From Fasciola hepatica (Eukaryota > Platyhelminthes > Trematoda > Plagiorchiida > Fasciolidae), in NCBI GenBank assembly GCA_948099385.1, contig CANUEZ040000208.1:992001-1056000 (forward strand): DNA of 64,000 nt, in the 5' to 3' direction. The position numbers and the translations under genes were made by a program. Shown one piece after another: positions 62,473 to 64,000 of this stretch; position 1 is the first letter of the stretch, and every line of letters starts with the position of its first letter. The notes below the pieces were generated by a model. The model was not told the DNA's origin. It saw only the letters and a list, made by a program, of their open reading frames with translations, and ran no database searches.

Positions 62473-64000
62473 CCCAACGAACAACGAGTTTGCATTTGCA
62501 AGCGCTCATCTCATATTCATAGTCAGTAAGTAGTATGTGAACGTGTGTGTGGACGACATTTTCGAGGAAGCACACGACCGGTTTGGCGGTTGTTGCCGCT
62601 CATCAGCTATGCGTACTCGGTACTCCTATGCCCACTCGTCTACTGACTTGTACACTCCGATGATCTTTTATGTTCAATAGGATCTGATTTGAATCGTCTC
62701 GATTGTGAACGGATACTGTTGATTGAAGAGGCGACAAATGAATGAGAATTGTCATTTCTCGTAGTTATTCGTGTCTGTGTCACTGCTAACACAACGAACA
62801 ACGAGTTTGCATTTGCAAGCGCTCATCTCATATTCATAGTCAGTAAGTAGTATGTGAACGTGTGTGTGGACGACATTTTCGAGGAAGCACACGACCGGTT
62901 TGGCGGTTGTTGCCGCTCATCAGCTATGCGTACTCGGTACTCCTATGCCCACTCGTCTTCTGACTTGTACACTCCGATGATCTTCTATAAACATTAGGAT
63001 CTAATTTGAATCGTCTCGATTGTGAACGGATACTGTTGATTGAAGAGGCGACAAATGAATGAGAATTGTCATTTCTCGTAGTTATTCGTGTCTGGGTCAC
63101 TGCTAACCCAACGAACAACGAGTTTGCATTTGCAAGCGCTCATCTCATATTCATAGTCAGTAAGTAGTATGTGAACGTGTGTGTGGACGACATTTTCGAG
63201 TAAGCACACGACCGGTTTGGCGGTTGTTGCCGCTCATCAGCTATGCGTACTCGGTACTCGTATGCCCACTCGTCTTCTGACTTGTACACTCCGATGATCT
63301 TCTATAATCACTAGGATCTAATTTGAATCGTCTCGATTGTGAACGGATACTGTTGATTGAAGAGGCGACAAATGAATGAGAATTGTCATTTCTCGTAGTT
63401 ATTCGTGTCTGGGTCACTGCTAACCCAACGATCAACGAGTTTGCATTTGCAAGCGCTCATCTCATATTCATAGTCAGTAAGTAGTATGTGAACGTGTGTG
63501 TGGACGACATTTTCGAGTAAGCACACGACCGGTTTGGCGGTTGTTGCCGCTCATCAGCTATGCGTACTCGGTACTCCTATGCCCACTCGTCTACTGACTT
63601 ATACACTCCGATGATCTTTTGTGTTCAATAGGATCTAATTTGAATCGTCTCGATTGTGAACGGATACTGTTGATTGAAGAGGCGACAAATGAATGAGAAT
63701 TGTCATTTCTCGTAGTTATTCGTGTCTGTGTCACTGCTAACACAACGAACAACGAGTTTGCATTTGCAAGCGCTCATCTCATATTCATAGTCAGTAAGTA
63801 GTATGTGAACGTGTGTGTGGACGACATTTTCGAGGAAGCGCACGACCGGTTTGGCGGTTGTTGCCGCTCATCAGCTATGCGTACTCGGTACTCGTATGCC
63901 CACTCGTCTTCTGACTTGTACACTCCGATGATCTATTATGTTCAATAGGATCTAATTTGAATCGTCTCGATTGTGAACGGATACTGTTGATTGAAGAGGC
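62473..64000 (+). repeat. Array segment, units 198-202 (last unit cut by the window edge)
   Basis: Unit 198 has T170A and GATCTGATTT. Unit 199 has the unique CTATAAACATT form. Unit 200 has CGAGTAAGC, CTCGTATG and CTATAATCACT and ends at CGATCAACG. Unit 201 has CGAGTAAGC, T170A and TTGTGTTC. Unit 202 (63741-64000, 260 bp) has CTCGTATG and CTATTATG, as in units 189 and 197. The array continues past the window. Confidence 0.9.

Larger units (their letters stand above)
1..64000 (+). repeat. 317 bp satellite DNA array, about 201.8 tandem units
   Basis: One sequence of 317 bp recurs head to tail from the first to the last base, always in the same orientation. In the phase used here unit 1 starts at base 1 with CCCAACGAAC and ends CTGCTAA at 317. 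Units 1-19 start at 1+317(n-1). Units 104-202 start at 32675+317k with k from 0 to 98. Between 6024 and 32674, 23 units are 318 bp. Units differ from each other by only a few bases, and no other sequence interrupts them. Long homogeneous arrays of this kind are satellite DNA, usually in eukaryotic centromeric or other heterochromatin; which compartment this one occupies is inference. I do not recognise the family. Both array ends lie outside the window. Confidence 0.98.

Noticed and set aside
1..64000. 177 minus-strand 64-codon open frames as genes
   Set aside because: They are the same frame of a satellite unit, start at TTG, contain many non-synonymous polymorphisms and are broken in 24 units. 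No ribosome-site, promoter or family evidence supports them.
1..64000. CRISPR array
   Set aside because: The whole 317 bp unit is conserved. There are no short repeats alternating with unique spacers and no cas genes.
1..64000. Transposon, LTR or terminal inverted repeats as the source of the repeat
   Set aside because: No transposase or polymerase coding, no target-site duplication and no break in unit order anywhere in the window.
1..64000. rRNA, tRNA, 5S or snRNA tandem genes
   Set aside because: The 317 bp unit shows no tRNA cloverleaf, no 5S internal control region and no T-run terminator that I can recognise.
1..64000. Assembly artefact caused by read collapse or false duplication
   Set aside because: Units differ in a structured way, with regional haplotypes and nested duplications, which a simple copying error would not produce. 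Individual near-identical duplications (24.7-29.8 and 51.7-55.5 kb) still deserve read-level confirmation.

Overview
The whole 64 kb window is one uninterrupted head-to-tail satellite DNA array. I see no unique sequence, convincing gene, RNA gene, transposon or flanking DNA. The monomer is 317 bp (about 44% GC, 19 CpG in the consensus). Phased so that each unit begins CCCAACGAAC, the window holds 201 complete units plus the first 260 bp of a 202nd. All lie in the same orientation. Units are 317 bp except 23 that are 318 bp, and all 23 carry the same small replacement (GAGGAAGCACACGAC becomes GAGGAGCAAACACGAC). Unit positions 1-317 below refer to this phase; the type (consensus) unit is 9516-9832.

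Such arrays are typical of eukaryotic centromeric, pericentromeric or subtelomeric heterochromatin. The species cannot be named from the sequence. CpG is not depleted in the consensus (observed/expected about 1.2), which argues against a genome with long-standing heavy CpG methylation. However, many of the C/T and G/A differences between units fall at CpG steps.

Layout: units 1-19 (1-6023) are 317 bp. From 6024 to 32674, 317 and 318 bp units are mixed. From 32675 to the end every unit is 317 bp, starting at 32675+317k. Shared private variants show that the array grew by local amplification of multi-unit blocks. I find 8-unit duplications (5.4-10.5, 16.2-21.3, 22.2-29.8, 46.3-50.4 and 57.4-62.5 kb), 9-unit ones (29.2-33.9 and 41.6-47.3 kb), a 6-unit one (51.7-55.5 kb) and 4-unit ones (11.1-13.6 and 35.2-37.4 kb). 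No single higher-order repeat spans the window. Several haplotypes are regional: the 318 bp form to 6-32.7 kb, the ATCACTA form of a hypervariable 11 bp segment to 47.7 kb onward, and a paired CTCGAG-creating variant to 46-54.5 kb.

A 64-codon minus-strand open frame with a TTG start is intact in 177 of the 201 complete units. I do not consider it a gene: the intact frames follow from sequence homogenisation, many common differences change amino acids, and 24 units are broken. The useful content of the window is the evolutionary structure of the array rather than genes working together.
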